This document shows, piece after piece, positions 7,111 through 14,693 of a stretch of DNA of 30,220 nt. The position numbers were made by a program, and so were the translations under genes. Source of the stretch: an uncultured Enhydrobacter sp. (GTDB lineage Bacteria > Pseudomonadota > Gammaproteobacteria > Pseudomonadales > Moraxellaceae); assembly GCA_946222995.1 (NCBI GenBank), contig CAMIOS010000027.1, forward strand, positions 1 through 30,220, written 5' to 3'. The notes beneath the pieces are model-generated. The model did no database searches. It was not told the DNA's origin and worked only from the letters and a program-made list of their open reading frames with translations. Every line of letters starts with the position of its first letter. Positions within the stretch are counted from its first letter, which is position 1.

Positions 7111-8520
7111 ATGAACGCAGTGTCTACCAATTCAAGTTTTACTGACTATAAAGTCGCCGATATCTCGCTTGCCGATTTTGGTCGTAAAGAAATCAAACTT
7201 GCCGAAACCGAAATGCCTGCGTTAATGGGCATTCGTAAACGCTACCAAGCCGAACAGCCATTAAAAGGGGCAAAAATCGTCGGTTGTATCCACATGACCA
7301 TCCAAACGGCGGTACTCATTGAAACCCTTGTGGCACTAGGTGCTGAAGTGCGTTGGACATCGTGTAATATTTTTTCGACCCAAGACCACGCCGCTGCTGC
7401 GATTGCCGCTGCGGGTATTCCGGTATTTGCTTGGAAAGGTGAAACTGAAGCCGAATATGAATGGTGTTTACGCCAACAAATCCATGAAGGTGGTGAAGGC
7501 TCTTTAGAAAACGGCGGGGGTAAATTGTGGGATGCCAATATTATCTTAGATGATGGTGGCGATTTGACTGCGTTAATTCATAATGAATACCCACAGATGT
7601 TAGACAAAATTCACGGTATTTCAGAAGAAACCACTACCGGTGTGCATCGCTTGGTCGAAATGCTAGCGAAAGGTACGTTAAAAGTGCCTGCGATTAATGT
7701 CAATGATGCCATTACCAAATCAAAAAATGACAATAAATACGGCTGTCGTCATTCATTAAATGATGCCATCAAACGCGGCACCGATATGCTATTGTCTGGT
7801 CGTCGTGCGTTGGTCATTGGCTATGGTGATGTGGGTAAAGGTTCGGCGCAAAGTTTACGCCAAGAAGGCATGATTGTCCGAGTTACCGAAGCTGACCCGA
7901 TTTGTGCCATGCAAGCGTGTATGGATGGCTATGAACTGGTTTCACCTTTTATCGAGGGCGATCCTGCCAAAGGCGTCAATAAAACTTTAATGCAAGACAC
8001 CGACCTTGTGGTAACTACCACAGGGAATTATCACGTCTGCAATAGTGATATGTTAAAAGCGTTAAAATCAACGGCGGTGGTCTGTAACATCGGGCATTTT
8101 GACACCGAAATCGATACCCAATTTATGCGCGATAACTGGAAATGGGTGGAAGTCAAGCCGCAAGTGCACCAAGTGTATCGCTCAAATGACGATAGCGACT
8201 ATTTGATTTTGTTATCAGAAGGGCGTTTGGTCAATCTAGGTAATGCGACAGGGCATCCATCCCGCATAATGGATGGCTCGTTTGCCAATCAAGTGCTCGC
8301 ACAAATTCATTTATACAAAGAAAAATTTGCGGATTTGCCTGCGGACAAAAAGGCAGAAAATTTGTATGTGAAAGTCTTGCCCAAAAAACTCGATGAAGAA
8401 GTGGCAGCCGCGATGGTGGCAGGTTTTAATGGTGTTATTACCAAACTGACTAAGGAACAAGCCGATTATATCGGGGTGCCTGTCGAAGGACCTTTTAAAC
8501 CAGAAAGTTATAAGTATTAA
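7111..8520 (+). CDS. ahcY: Adenosylhomocysteinase
   Basis: AhcY reversibly hydrolyses S-adenosylhomocysteine to adenosine and homocysteine with bound NAD, clearing the product inhibitor of all SAM-dependent methylation. The 469-residue protein has the family landmarks: HMTIQTAVL (61-69), TSCNIFSTQDHAAAA (83-97), DDGGD (147-151), EETTTGV (172-178), the NAD-binding GYGDVGKG (237-244) and the C-terminal PFKPESYKY. The motif usually read as TKSKFDN is TKSKNDN here, a substitution next to the catalytic lysine region. The long form (~470) is usual for proteobacteria. The start has AAGGAA 6 bases upstream. It is a monocistronic gene: its leader holds an SAH-riboswitch-like structure and a strong terminator follows. 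metF, two genes on, supplies the same methyl cycle. Confidence 0.98.
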   Translation: MNAVSTNSSFTDYKVADISLADFGRKEIKLAETEMPALMGIRKRYQAEQPLKGAKIVGCIHMTIQTAVLIETLVALGAEVRWTSCNIFSTQDHAAAAIAAAGIPVFAWKGETEAEYEWCLRQQIHEGGEGSLENGGGKLWDANIILDDGGDLTALIHNEYPQMLDKIHGISEETTTGVHRLVEMLAKGTLKVPAINVNDAITKSKNDNKYGCRHSLNDAIKRGTDMLLSGRRALVIGYGDVGKGSAQSLRQEGMIVRVTEADPICAMQACMDGYELVSPFIEGDPAKGVNKTLMQDTDLVVTTTGNYHVCNSDMLKALKSTAVVCNIGHFDTEIDTQFMRDNWKWVEVKPQVHQVYRSNDDSDYLILLSEGRLVNLGNATGHPSRIMDGSFANQVLAQIHLYKEKFADLPADKKAENLYVKVLPKKLDEEVAAAMVAGFNGVITKLTKEQADYIGVPVEGPFKPESYKY

Positions 8521-8538
8521 CATTAAAATATCATTAAG

Positions 8539-8570
8539 AAAAATGGACTAATTGATTGAGTCCATTTTTT
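8539..8570 (+). terminator. Intrinsic terminator of ahcY
   Basis: An 11-bp perfect stem, AAAAATGGACT / AGTCCATTTTT, with a 9-base loop and a T6 tract begins 18 bases after the ahcY stop. Confidence 0.9.
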
Positions 8571-8627
8571 ATGGGTAACACTTTACTGAACCCTTGTCCA
8601 AGTTGTTTAGGTTTAGTCAAGATTGAA

Positions 8628-8725
8628 CTAAATAATTAAACGGTCACGTCCCACGATGACCTCACCGTCAAAGTATTTTTTGGCAGCGGCTATCCACTGC
8701 TCATCAGTGACAGGGTCTGGCCCCC
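8628..8725 (-). other. Frameshifted 3' end of the MBL hydrolase gene
   Basis: On the minus strand the MBL gene reads ...LTHLI and then meets a run of five G (plus-strand C5 at 8721-8725). In the frame used upstream it continues as an unrelated tail and stops at 8690. One extra G would restore PDPVTDEQWIAAAKKYF, then GEVIVGRD, ending at a TAG at 8630-8628. That tail matches the usual end of this hydrolase family. Either a real one-base deletion or a homopolymer sequencing error would explain it. Confidence 0.8.
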
Positions 8726-9640
8726 AATCAAGTGAGTGAGCACCAAAGTCTTAACCCCTGCTTGGGCTGCGGTACGCCCCGCATCTTCGGCGGTGGTATG
8801 ATCATGGAGAAAATACTGTTTTTGACTGTCTGAGACCGTGCCCTTACCCCGCTCAAGCAGCATTTTTTCGATTCCTGGCCAATACATCGCCTCATGCACG
8901 AGGATGTCTGCGCCTTTTGCCAGACTAACCACGTGGTCAGAATAGCCGGTATCGCCTGAGATAGCGATTGAGCGTTCTTTGGTATCAAAACGCAAGCCCA
9001 ATGCCAAATCAAACGCGCTATGCGGCACTTTAATACCGGTAACCTTGATATTATCGTCTTGATACACCAAGGTAGGCTTGCTGACAATGGCTTGGGATTT
9101 GGCAATGGTATGGGGAATAAATAGTTTTTCGACAGGCTCAAAACGTCCACCCCGCCCTCGCAAGCGATAATCTTCGCTAAAGGTTTGTACCGCCCCTTTT
9201 AATGCCTTATCAATGGGCTTGGGAGCATACACGCCAATCGGCCCTTTCACCCCAGACGCCCATGTCACATTCATAATGGCGGGTAAATCCATCATGTGGT
9301 CGGAATGATGATGGGTCAGATACAGATTTTTTAGCACATCAACGGGAATTTGCATTTCTGCCAGACGCTGTAACGTCCCATAGCCAAAGTCCACCAAGTG
9401 CATTTTGCCATTGACCATGATGGCTTGTGAGGTCATCATCCGTTGGGTATTCATGATAGGCCCGCCTTGGGTGCCCAATAACACAAGCTTGGTGCCTGTC
9501 TTCCATGTGTCATTACCAACAGGGGCAGGCTCAGAAAATTCAGCATTGGCGTATTCTTGTGCCTGACTAACACGAGTAAGGCTAGCAACGGCGCCTACGG
9601 CAGCCATATATTTTAATAGATGACGACGATTGATAGACAT
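8690..9640 (-). CDS. TAT-exported MBL-fold metallo-hydrolase, frameshifted C-terminus
   Basis: A beta-lactamase-fold hydrolase with the zinc motif HHHSDH (about 110-115), further ligands in GDTGYSD and VHEAMYW, and the C-terminal LVLTHL histidine strand. It resembles the arylsulfatase/RNase Z-like exported MBL proteins of unknown natural substrate. The N-terminus NRRHLLKYMAAVGAVASLTRVSQA looks like a twin-arginine signal, implying export of a folded, metal-loaded enzyme to the periplasm. As read, it has 316 residues and ends with an aberrant tail. A one-base insertion in the G5 run would give about 337 residues and a family-like end at 8628. The start at 9640 has AAGGAA upstream. All core zinc ligands lie before the shift, so activity might survive. 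It is monocistronic and divergent from metF. Confidence 0.82.
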   Translation of the reverse strand: MSINRRHLLKYMAAVGAVASLTRVSQAQEYANAEFSEPAPVGNDTWKTGTKLVLLGTQGGPIMNTQRMMTSQAIMVNGKMHLVDFGYGTLQRLAEMQIPVDVLKNLYLTHHHSDHMMDLPAIMNVTWASGVKGPIGVYAPKPIDKALKGAVQTFSEDYRLRGRGGRFEPVEKLFIPHTIAKSQAIVSKPTLVYQDDNIKVTGIKVPHSAFDLALGLRFDTKERSIAISGDTGYSDHVVSLAKGADILVHEAMYWPGIEKMLLERGKGTVSDSQKQYFLHDHTTAEDAGRTAAQAGVKTLVLTHLIGGQTLSLMSSG

Positions 9641-9744
9641 AATCGTATTCCTTTAGTGTTTGCGTATTGAAATTTTAATATAACTAAATAAAATTAATGA
9701 TTATTAACAATTTCTAAATTCTATAGCTAAACTCAACGTTTGAC

Positions 9745-9772
9745 TAGCCAATTTTATGGATAAATTTGGTTA
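9745..9772. repeat. Long imperfect palindrome between the MBL gene and metF
   Basis: The left half TA-g-CCAA-t-TTTAT and its mirrored right half flank a central GG. In the 22-base core (9748-9769), 9 of 11 position pairs are complementary; allowing one mismatched pair, it extends by two further pairs on each side. It lies in the divergent intergenic region, about 105 bases from the MBL start and 160 from metF. This is an operator-like arrangement with no regulator identified. Confidence 0.5.
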
Positions 9773-9887
9773 AATTAAGTAAGTATTTTTTCAACTTTTT
9801 ATCCCTCATTGATGATTATTTATCGAAATTTGAGCAAATTTTTTCATGTTAAAGCTAAAAAAATTCAATTTTATGCAAGTTAAGTCA

Positions 9888-9896
9888 TGCTATGAT
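9888..9896 (+). promoter_or_regulatory. Extended -10 promoter of metF
   Basis: TG-C-TATGAT is a near-consensus extended -10 about 35 bases upstream of the metF ATG. The -35 region is poor. Confidence 0.45.
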
Positions 9897-9930
9897 AAAA
9901 TTTTTAATTTAGTTATTTTTGGAATAGCGT

Positions 9931-10962
9931 ATGAGCTCTCATAACCTTGGTAACCCAAATTTTAGTAATTTACAGCGAATTCATGATATCGAACAACTGC
10001 TAAATGCCCTCAAAATTGACTTAGCCAACCCTATCACTGAACCTGCGCCAGTCAGCGAATCCGCTTTATCGGTTAGCCCTACGACAACGGTAGCAACCAA
10101 AAAAGCCACGAATACCAGTAATAAAACACCGTTTTCCTTTGAATTTTTCCCAACTCAAACTGAGGAAGGGCAAGCCAAGTTATTGACCACCTTTGAGCAG
10201 CTTAACGTATTAAAGCCACAATATTTTAGCGTGACGTATGGAGCGGGCGGTTCGACCCGAGAACGCACCTTGGGCATTGTTGAAAGCTTAAGTAAAAAAA
10301 GCGCCACGCCGATCACGCCACATTTATCTTGTATTGGCGATGATAAGGCTGAGATTGGTGAGCTATTAGACTATTATAAAACGCTTGGCATCAACCGCTT
10401 GGTTGCCTTGCGGGGAGATTTGCCATCGGGCATGGTGGGTTTAGGTGAATTGCCATTTGCGGTGGATTTGGTAGAATTTATCCGAGAGCATTCGGGCGAT
10501 TATTTTCGTATCAAGGTCGCAGCCTACCCAGAAATGCATCCGCAAGCCAAAAATTTTGAATCTGATATACAAAACTTGGTCAATAAATACCGTGCAGGGG
10601 CAGATGAGGCAATCACCCAATTTTTTTATAATGCTGATAGTTATTTATATTTGCGTGATGCGCTTGCCAAACAAGGTGTGACCCAAGATAATTTCCCGAT
10701 TATCGCAGGGATTATGCCGATTACCAATGCGGCAAACTTAATCCGTTTTGCCGATGGTTGTGGGGCAGATATTCCCCGATTTATCCGTAAACAGTTGGCG
10801 GATTTTGACGATAATAAAAAAGCCATTAAAGCGTTCGGTTTTGAGGTGGTGCTAAAGCTATGTGAGCGATTAATTGCTGAGGGTGTGCCATCGCTGCATT
10901 TTTATAGTATGAATCATGTTAATCCCAATAAAGAATTGGTCGAGGCATTGGGGTTGGTTTAA
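9931..10962 (+). CDS. metF: Methylenetetrahydrofolate reductase
   Basis: MetF reduces 5,10-methylene-THF to 5-methyl-THF with an FAD cofactor, supplying methyl groups for methionine synthase. The catalytic barrel starts at FSFEFFPT (68-75, with the catalytic Glu equivalent at 71). It continues with YFSVTYGAGGSTRERT, the flavin-site ALRGDLPSG, KVAAYPEMHP, ADEAITQFFYN and the C-terminal LHFYSMNH. The protein is 343 residues, about 50 longer than the usual ~290. The excess is an N-terminal 65-residue region: a predicted amphipathic stretch (about 13-32), then a Ser/Thr/Pro/Ala-rich linker. The start at 9931 has GGAA 8 bases upstream and a promoter just before it; I saw no better internal start. 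It is monocistronic and functionally linked to ahcY. Confidence 0.95.
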   Translation: MSSHNLGNPNFSNLQRIHDIEQLLNALKIDLANPITEPAPVSESALSVSPTTTVATKKATNTSNKTPFSFEFFPTQTEEGQAKLLTTFEQLNVLKPQYFSVTYGAGGSTRERTLGIVESLSKKSATPITPHLSCIGDDKAEIGELLDYYKTLGINRLVALRGDLPSGMVGLGELPFAVDLVEFIREHSGDYFRIKVAAYPEMHPQAKNFESDIQNLVNKYRAGADEAITQFFYNADSYLYLRDALAKQGVTQDNFPIIAGIMPITNAANLIRFADGCGADIPRFIRKQLADFDDNKKAIKAFGFEVVLKLCERLIAEGVPSLHFYSMNHVNPNKELVEALGLV

Positions 10963-11119
10963 GCCATAGTTGATAGTAGCATTTGCTAGCAATAATTTAT
11001 TGTGTTTTTGTCAATAATGGTAACAACCGTGCAAGTTTATTATTTAACGCCATTTTTTTTGCTCACCTTCACTTATAATTTACTGGTTAAAATCCACTTT
11101 ATTGTTAAGCGAGTTTATT

Positions 11120-11800
11120 ATGGCAAAGCTAATTATCGGCATTACCAATCACGATCATTATGAAAGCCGTCCATTATTGACGGGGCTGTGGCTAAGCGAG
11201 TTGGTACATTTTTATGATATTACAAAACAGGCGGGACACGAATTAACACTCGCTAGTCCAAACGGTGGCAAAATACCGCTTGACCCAGAAAGTTTAAAGC
11301 CGTTATTTTTGGATAGTTTGACAGAATCGTATTATAAAAACGCTGATTTTATGCAGCTTTTGGATAATACGTTGGCGTTTAGTGACATCAATGCCGGCGA
11401 TTATGACGGTATTTATTTGACGGGTGGTCATGGCACTATGTTTGATTTTCCAGAGAATGTCGATTTGCAAAAGTTGATTGCTTATTACTTTGAAGCGGGT
11501 AAATTGGTGAGTGCGGTGTGTCATGGACCGTCAGGATTACTCAACGTTCGATTGTCTAACGGTGAGTTGATGATTAAAGATAAAAAACTTACAGGCTATA
11601 GCTGGGCTGAAGAATATTTGGCTTTTCGTCAAAAGGATGTGCCGTTTAACCTTGAAGAGCAACTGGCACAACGTGGGGCAAATTACAATAAAAACCTTAT
11701 TCCCATGACCAGCCATGTTGAAATTGATGGTAATCTATTGACTGGGCAAAATCCTATGAGTACTAAGGCATTGGCGGAAGCGGTGGTGGCGTGGTTGTAA
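11120..11800 (+). CDS. DJ-1/PfpI-family (Hsp31-like) protein
   Basis: A 226-residue class I glutamine-amidotransferase-like protein of the DJ-1/PfpI superfamily. The nucleophile elbow AVCHGPSGLL places Cys at about 134, and the conserved acidic residue is in GLWLSE (Glu 27). GIYLTGGHG near 97-105 is the usual oxyanion-side loop. The layout is closest to yeast Hsp31/class II DJ-1 proteins, which act as glutathione-independent glyoxalases or redox chaperones; which role applies here is not determinable. I use the ATG at 11120, with AAGCGAG upstream, over an in-frame TTG at 11102 that would add MLSEFI. A TATAAT occurs at 11074-11079. An intrinsic terminator follows, so it is probably monocistronic. 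Confidence 0.88.
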   Translation: MAKLIIGITNHDHYESRPLLTGLWLSELVHFYDITKQAGHELTLASPNGGKIPLDPESLKPLFLDSLTESYYKNADFMQLLDNTLAFSDINAGDYDGIYLTGGHGTMFDFPENVDLQKLIAYYFEAGKLVSAVCHGPSGLLNVRLSNGELMIKDKKLTGYSWAEEYLAFRQKDVPFNLEEQLAQRGANYNKNLIPMTSHVEIDGNLLTGQNPMSTKALAEAVVAWL

Positions 11801-11845
11801 TTTTAATACCGACTGCTCGTTGCAAACGTTTTTAATTTTATCATC

Positions 11846-11872
11846 ACCGCTACTGACTGTGGCGGTTGTTTT
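11846..11872 (+). terminator. Intrinsic terminator between the DJ-1 gene and bioA
   Basis: An 8-bp stem (ACCGCTAC with GTGGCGGT, one U.G) and the 5-base loop TGACT are followed by TGTTTT. It ends 40 bases before the bioA start and separates the two transcription units. Confidence 0.8.
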
Positions 11873-11912
11873 ATAAAAAGTGCTAAAATGCCCAAAACAC
11901 TCTGAGGCTATT

Positions 11913-13283
11913 ATGAACACAGCACTTTGGTTACCTTGCACCCAGATGCAAGCCCTCGAAAATCATCCCCCACTACACCTTGTCAAAGCCCAAGGCAACA
12001 AGCTATTTGACAGCAATGGCAAAGCCTACCTCGACATGATAAGCTCTTGGTGGGTCAATCTACACGGGCATTGTCACCCGTCTATCAACCAAAAAATCAA
12101 CACCCAACTTGAGACCCTTGAGCATACCTTAACCGCCAGCATCACTCATCCGCCGATTATTGAACTGGCCGAAAAGCTAGTTGCTATCACACCAAAACCG
12201 TTGACCAAGGCGTTTTTTGCCGACAGTGGCTCGGCAGCGGTGGAAGTGGCATTAAAAATGAGTTTACAATTTTTTCAGCAACAAGGCTTTAACGCTAAGA
12301 AAAAGTTTATCTCGCTGGAACATGGTTATCATGGCGAAACGGTAGGCAGTCTGTCAGTGACCGATATTCCGCTGTTTAGCAAGCAATACAAAGACTTAAT
12401 CGTATCACAAATCCGTGTCCCCTCGCCCGCTCATCTCTTTAAACCGGCGGATATGACAGCGAGCGACTACGAAAAAGATTGTTTAGCAAAATTAGAAATA
12501 GTTTTGCAAAATCAAAGCGAGCAGATTTGTGCCATCATTCTTGAACCATTAGTACAAGGGGCGACAGGGATGGCGATGTATTCGCCCAACTATTTATTGG
12601 GCGTTGCCAAACTGGCTAAAACCTATAATATCCATGTGATTTATGATGAAATTGCCGTGGGATTTGGTCGTACAGGCACAATGTTTGCGGTGGAGCAGAT
12701 GTTGACGTTAGCGGATGCGGCTGAAAAAGACACCCTTTGTCCGGATTTTATCTGTTTATCCAAAGGCTTGACCGCAGGTTATCTGCCGATGTCGTGCGTG
12801 ATGACGACGGACACAATTTATAACGCCTTTTATGATGCCGATGTGGCAAAAGGCTTTTTACATTCGCACAGCTTTACAGGTAATCCGCTGGCGTGTGCGG
12901 CTGCCCTCGCCTCGCTGGAAATTTTTGAGCAAGAAAAGGTAATTGAGCATAATCAAGAAAAAATCGCCTTTTTTGCCAAGCAGTTAGCCGAATTGGAAAA
13001 TTCAGATTTGCCAGTTAAAGATATTCGGCAAACGGGGATGATAGTGGCGTTTACGCTAGATTTTGCCGATAATCGCGGCAAGGCGTTGGCAGAGTTTTGT
13101 CTAAATTATTCAGCAGAGCAAGGGGTACTGATACGTCCGATTGGCAATCATGTGTATTTAATACCGCCGTATTGCACTACGATTGAGGAATTAGGCGAAG
13201 TGTTTAATGTGTTAAAATCGGGAGTAAGATATTTGGTAGAAAATCACTTTAATAGTAAAAACGATTTTGTTAATTTGCCTTAA
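11913..13283 (+). CDS. bioA: Adenosylmethionine--8-amino-7-oxononanoate transaminase
   Basis: BioA is a PLP enzyme that transfers the amino group of S-adenosylmethionine to KAPA, making DAPA in biotin synthesis. The 456-residue class III aminotransferase shows SSWW (44-47), the substrate-site motif typical of BioA and not of other class III enzymes. It also shows the FFADSGSAAVEVALKMS PLP-phosphate loop, YDEIAVGFGRTG with the cofactor aspartate, and SKGLTAGYLP with the Schiff-base lysine. I chose the ATG at 11913 because GAGG lies 6 bases upstream; a GTG at 11880 would begin just after the terminator and has no ribosome binding site. It is the first gene of a tight unit with the macrodomain protein, rsmE and a c-di-GMP protein. 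Other bio genes are not in the window. Confidence 0.95.
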   Translation: MNTALWLPCTQMQALENHPPLHLVKAQGNKLFDSNGKAYLDMISSWWVNLHGHCHPSINQKINTQLETLEHTLTASITHPPIIELAEKLVAITPKPLTKAFFADSGSAAVEVALKMSLQFFQQQGFNAKKKFISLEHGYHGETVGSLSVTDIPLFSKQYKDLIVSQIRVPSPAHLFKPADMTASDYEKDCLAKLEIVLQNQSEQICAIILEPLVQGATGMAMYSPNYLLGVAKLAKTYNIHVIYDEIAVGFGRTGTMFAVEQMLTLADAAEKDTLCPDFICLSKGLTAGYLPMSCVMTTDTIYNAFYDADVAKGFLHSHSFTGNPLACAAALASLEIFEQEKVIEHNQEKIAFFAKQLAELENSDLPVKDIRQTGMIVAFTLDFADNRGKALAEFCLNYSAEQGVLIRPIGNHVYLIPPYCTTIEELGEVFNVLKSGVRYLVENHFNSKNDFVNLP

Positions 13284-13292
13284 GGAAACCTC

Positions 13293-13814
13293 ATGAAAAT
13301 CACCGTTATTCAAGGCGATATCACCACGCAAACTGTTGATATTATCGTCAATGCCGCCAATGCCTCGCTACTGGGCGGGGGCGGGGTTGATGGGGCAATT
13401 CACCGTAAAGGCGGTTCGGCGATTTTGGAGGAATGTAAGCACATCCGAGCCACTCAAGGCAAACTCCCCACAGGACAAGCCGTCATCACCACCGCAGGCA
13501 ACTTGCCCGCCAAATATGTCATTCACACGGTCGGTTCGTTATGGCAAGACGGCACGCACAACGAAGCCGAACTGTTGGCAAGCTGTTATCGTGAATCATT
13601 AAGATTGGCAGTTAAACACCAAGCCCAATCGATTGCTTTTCCTAATATTTCCACAGGCGTGTATCACTTTCCCAAAGCGTTGGCGTGTGAAGTCGCGATA
13701 ACAGCGGTGCAGGATTTTATCAAGCATAACAACATGGGTGACTTAGAAGAAATTCGATTTGTGTGTTTTGATAGTGAAAATTTTGACCTGTATCAACATA
13801 AATTAGGCGCTTAA
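13293..13814 (+). CDS. Macrodomain O-acetyl-ADP-ribose deacetylase-like protein
   Basis: This 173-residue stand-alone macrodomain has GDIT (8-11), the NAAN motif (20-23) with the catalytic-site asparagine, the glycine-rich GGGGVDGAIH (28-37) and the second ribose loop NISTGVYHFP. This is the MacroD/YmdB type, whose members hydrolyse O-acetyl-ADP-ribose and remove mono-ADP-ribose from acidic side chains. E. coli YmdB also modulates RNase III. It starts 9 bases after bioA with AAGGAA 5 bases before the ATG, and ends 2 bases before rsmE, so it is co-transcribed with both. It is cytoplasmic with no signal peptide. The macrodomain call is firm; the physiological substrate is unknown. Confidence 0.93.
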   Translation: MKITVIQGDITTQTVDIIVNAANASLLGGGGVDGAIHRKGGSAILEECKHIRATQGKLPTGQAVITTAGNLPAKYVIHTVGSLWQDGTHNEAELLASCYRESLRLAVKHQAQSIAFPNISTGVYHFPKALACEVAITAVQDFIKHNNMGDLEEIRFVCFDSENFDLYQHKLGA

Positions 13815-13816
13815 CC

Positions 13817-14683
13817 ATGCGGCGATTTTTTTACCAGCAAATCAAGGTGTTAAAGGTTGGAGAAACTTTACCCGTTACCGATGACATTTTTCACCATTGG
13901 TGCAAAGTATTGCGGGCAAACGTGGGTGAACAAGCGATTTTTTTTGATGGGCAAGGCGGGGAATATACCGTTACTTTGACCCAAGTTGATAAGAAATCGG
14001 CGGAGGTTCAAGTCGAAAATTTTGACCCCATCAATCGTGCTTTGCCGTATCATGTCACGATAGGCTTAGTGATGAGCCGTGGTGAGCGCATGGATTATGC
14101 TATCCAGAAAATGACCGAAATGGGCGTGACCGCTATTCAATTACTGACCAGTGAGCGTTGTGAAGTGCGTCTAAAGCCCGACCAAATCGAAAAAAAGCTC
14201 GATCATTGGCAAGGCGTGGCTATTGCCGCGTGTGAGCAATGTGGGCTAAATATAGTGCCGCTTATCTTATCACCACTACCGCTTGATAATTGGGTATTGC
14301 AATTAACAACAAATATTGATAATTTAAATAGCGAGCAAAATTTTAGTAAATATACCAAGCAACCTATGGCTCAGCCAACGGTGTTAAAGTTGGTGCTTGC
14401 CGTGCCTCATGCGCGTAAAGATGGACATGATAAGTCGGTTTATACTACTATTTGCGAGCAATTTCAAACAGTTAGCGCTCCCAAATTTCATTTATTGATT
14501 GGTGCAGAAGGTGGATTAAGTGCAGAAGAAATTACGCAAGCTTGTGAGCAAGGTTTTTTACCTTGGCAAATCGGCGAACGGGTGCTAAGAACAGAGACTG
14601 CACCCGTCGTAGCTTTAGCGACCCTGCAAACCCTCGCCTTGGCTAGCCAATCAAAATTTTTTTCATCTCTAGCCCCGTTGTAA
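13817..14683 (+). CDS. rsmE: 16S rRNA (uracil-1498-N3)-methyltransferase
   Basis: RsmE methylates N3 of U1498 in 16S rRNA of the assembled 30S subunit, using SAM. The 288-residue protein has an N-terminal PUA-like domain (HHWCKVLRANVGEQAIFFDGQGGEY) and a C-terminal SPOUT knot with LLIGAEGGLSAEEI (GAEGGL at 229-234) and GERVLRTETAPV (about 257-268). It is about 40 residues longer than the usual ~245. The extra length falls around 163-190, a polar N/S/Q-rich insertion between the knot strands where families tolerate a loop. The ATG is 2 bases after the macrodomain stop, implying translational coupling. Confidence 0.95.
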   Translation: MRRFFYQQIKVLKVGETLPVTDDIFHHWCKVLRANVGEQAIFFDGQGGEYTVTLTQVDKKSAEVQVENFDPINRALPYHVTIGLVMSRGERMDYAIQKMTEMGVTAIQLLTSERCEVRLKPDQIEKKLDHWQGVAIAACEQCGLNIVPLILSPLPLDNWVLQLTTNIDNLNSEQNFSKYTKQPMAQPTVLKLVLAVPHARKDGHDKSVYTTICEQFQTVSAPKFHLLIGAEGGLSAEEITQACEQGFLPWQIGERVLRTETAPVVALATLQTLALASQSKFFSSLAPL

Positions 14684-14693
14684 GTGAGTGATT

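Noticed and set aside
8728..9150. Minus-strand open frame overlapping the MBL hydrolase
   Set aside because: It is an alternative frame of the MBL gene and does not carry the family-like tail; the frameshift at the C5 run explains the 3' end better.
10970..11010. Possible terminator after metF (CAATA/TATTG before TGTTTTTG)
   Set aside because: The stem is only 5 bp, all but one or two pairs A-T, with a 3-base loop; too weak to list.
11102..11119. TTG start extending the DJ-1-like protein
   Set aside because: The ATG at 11120 begins the conserved first strand and has its own AAGCGAG; the TTG would overlap that site.
11880..11912. GTG start extending bioA by 11 residues
   Set aside because: It starts just after the upstream terminator, lacks a ribosome binding site, and BioA homology begins at the ATG at 11913, which has GAGG upstream.
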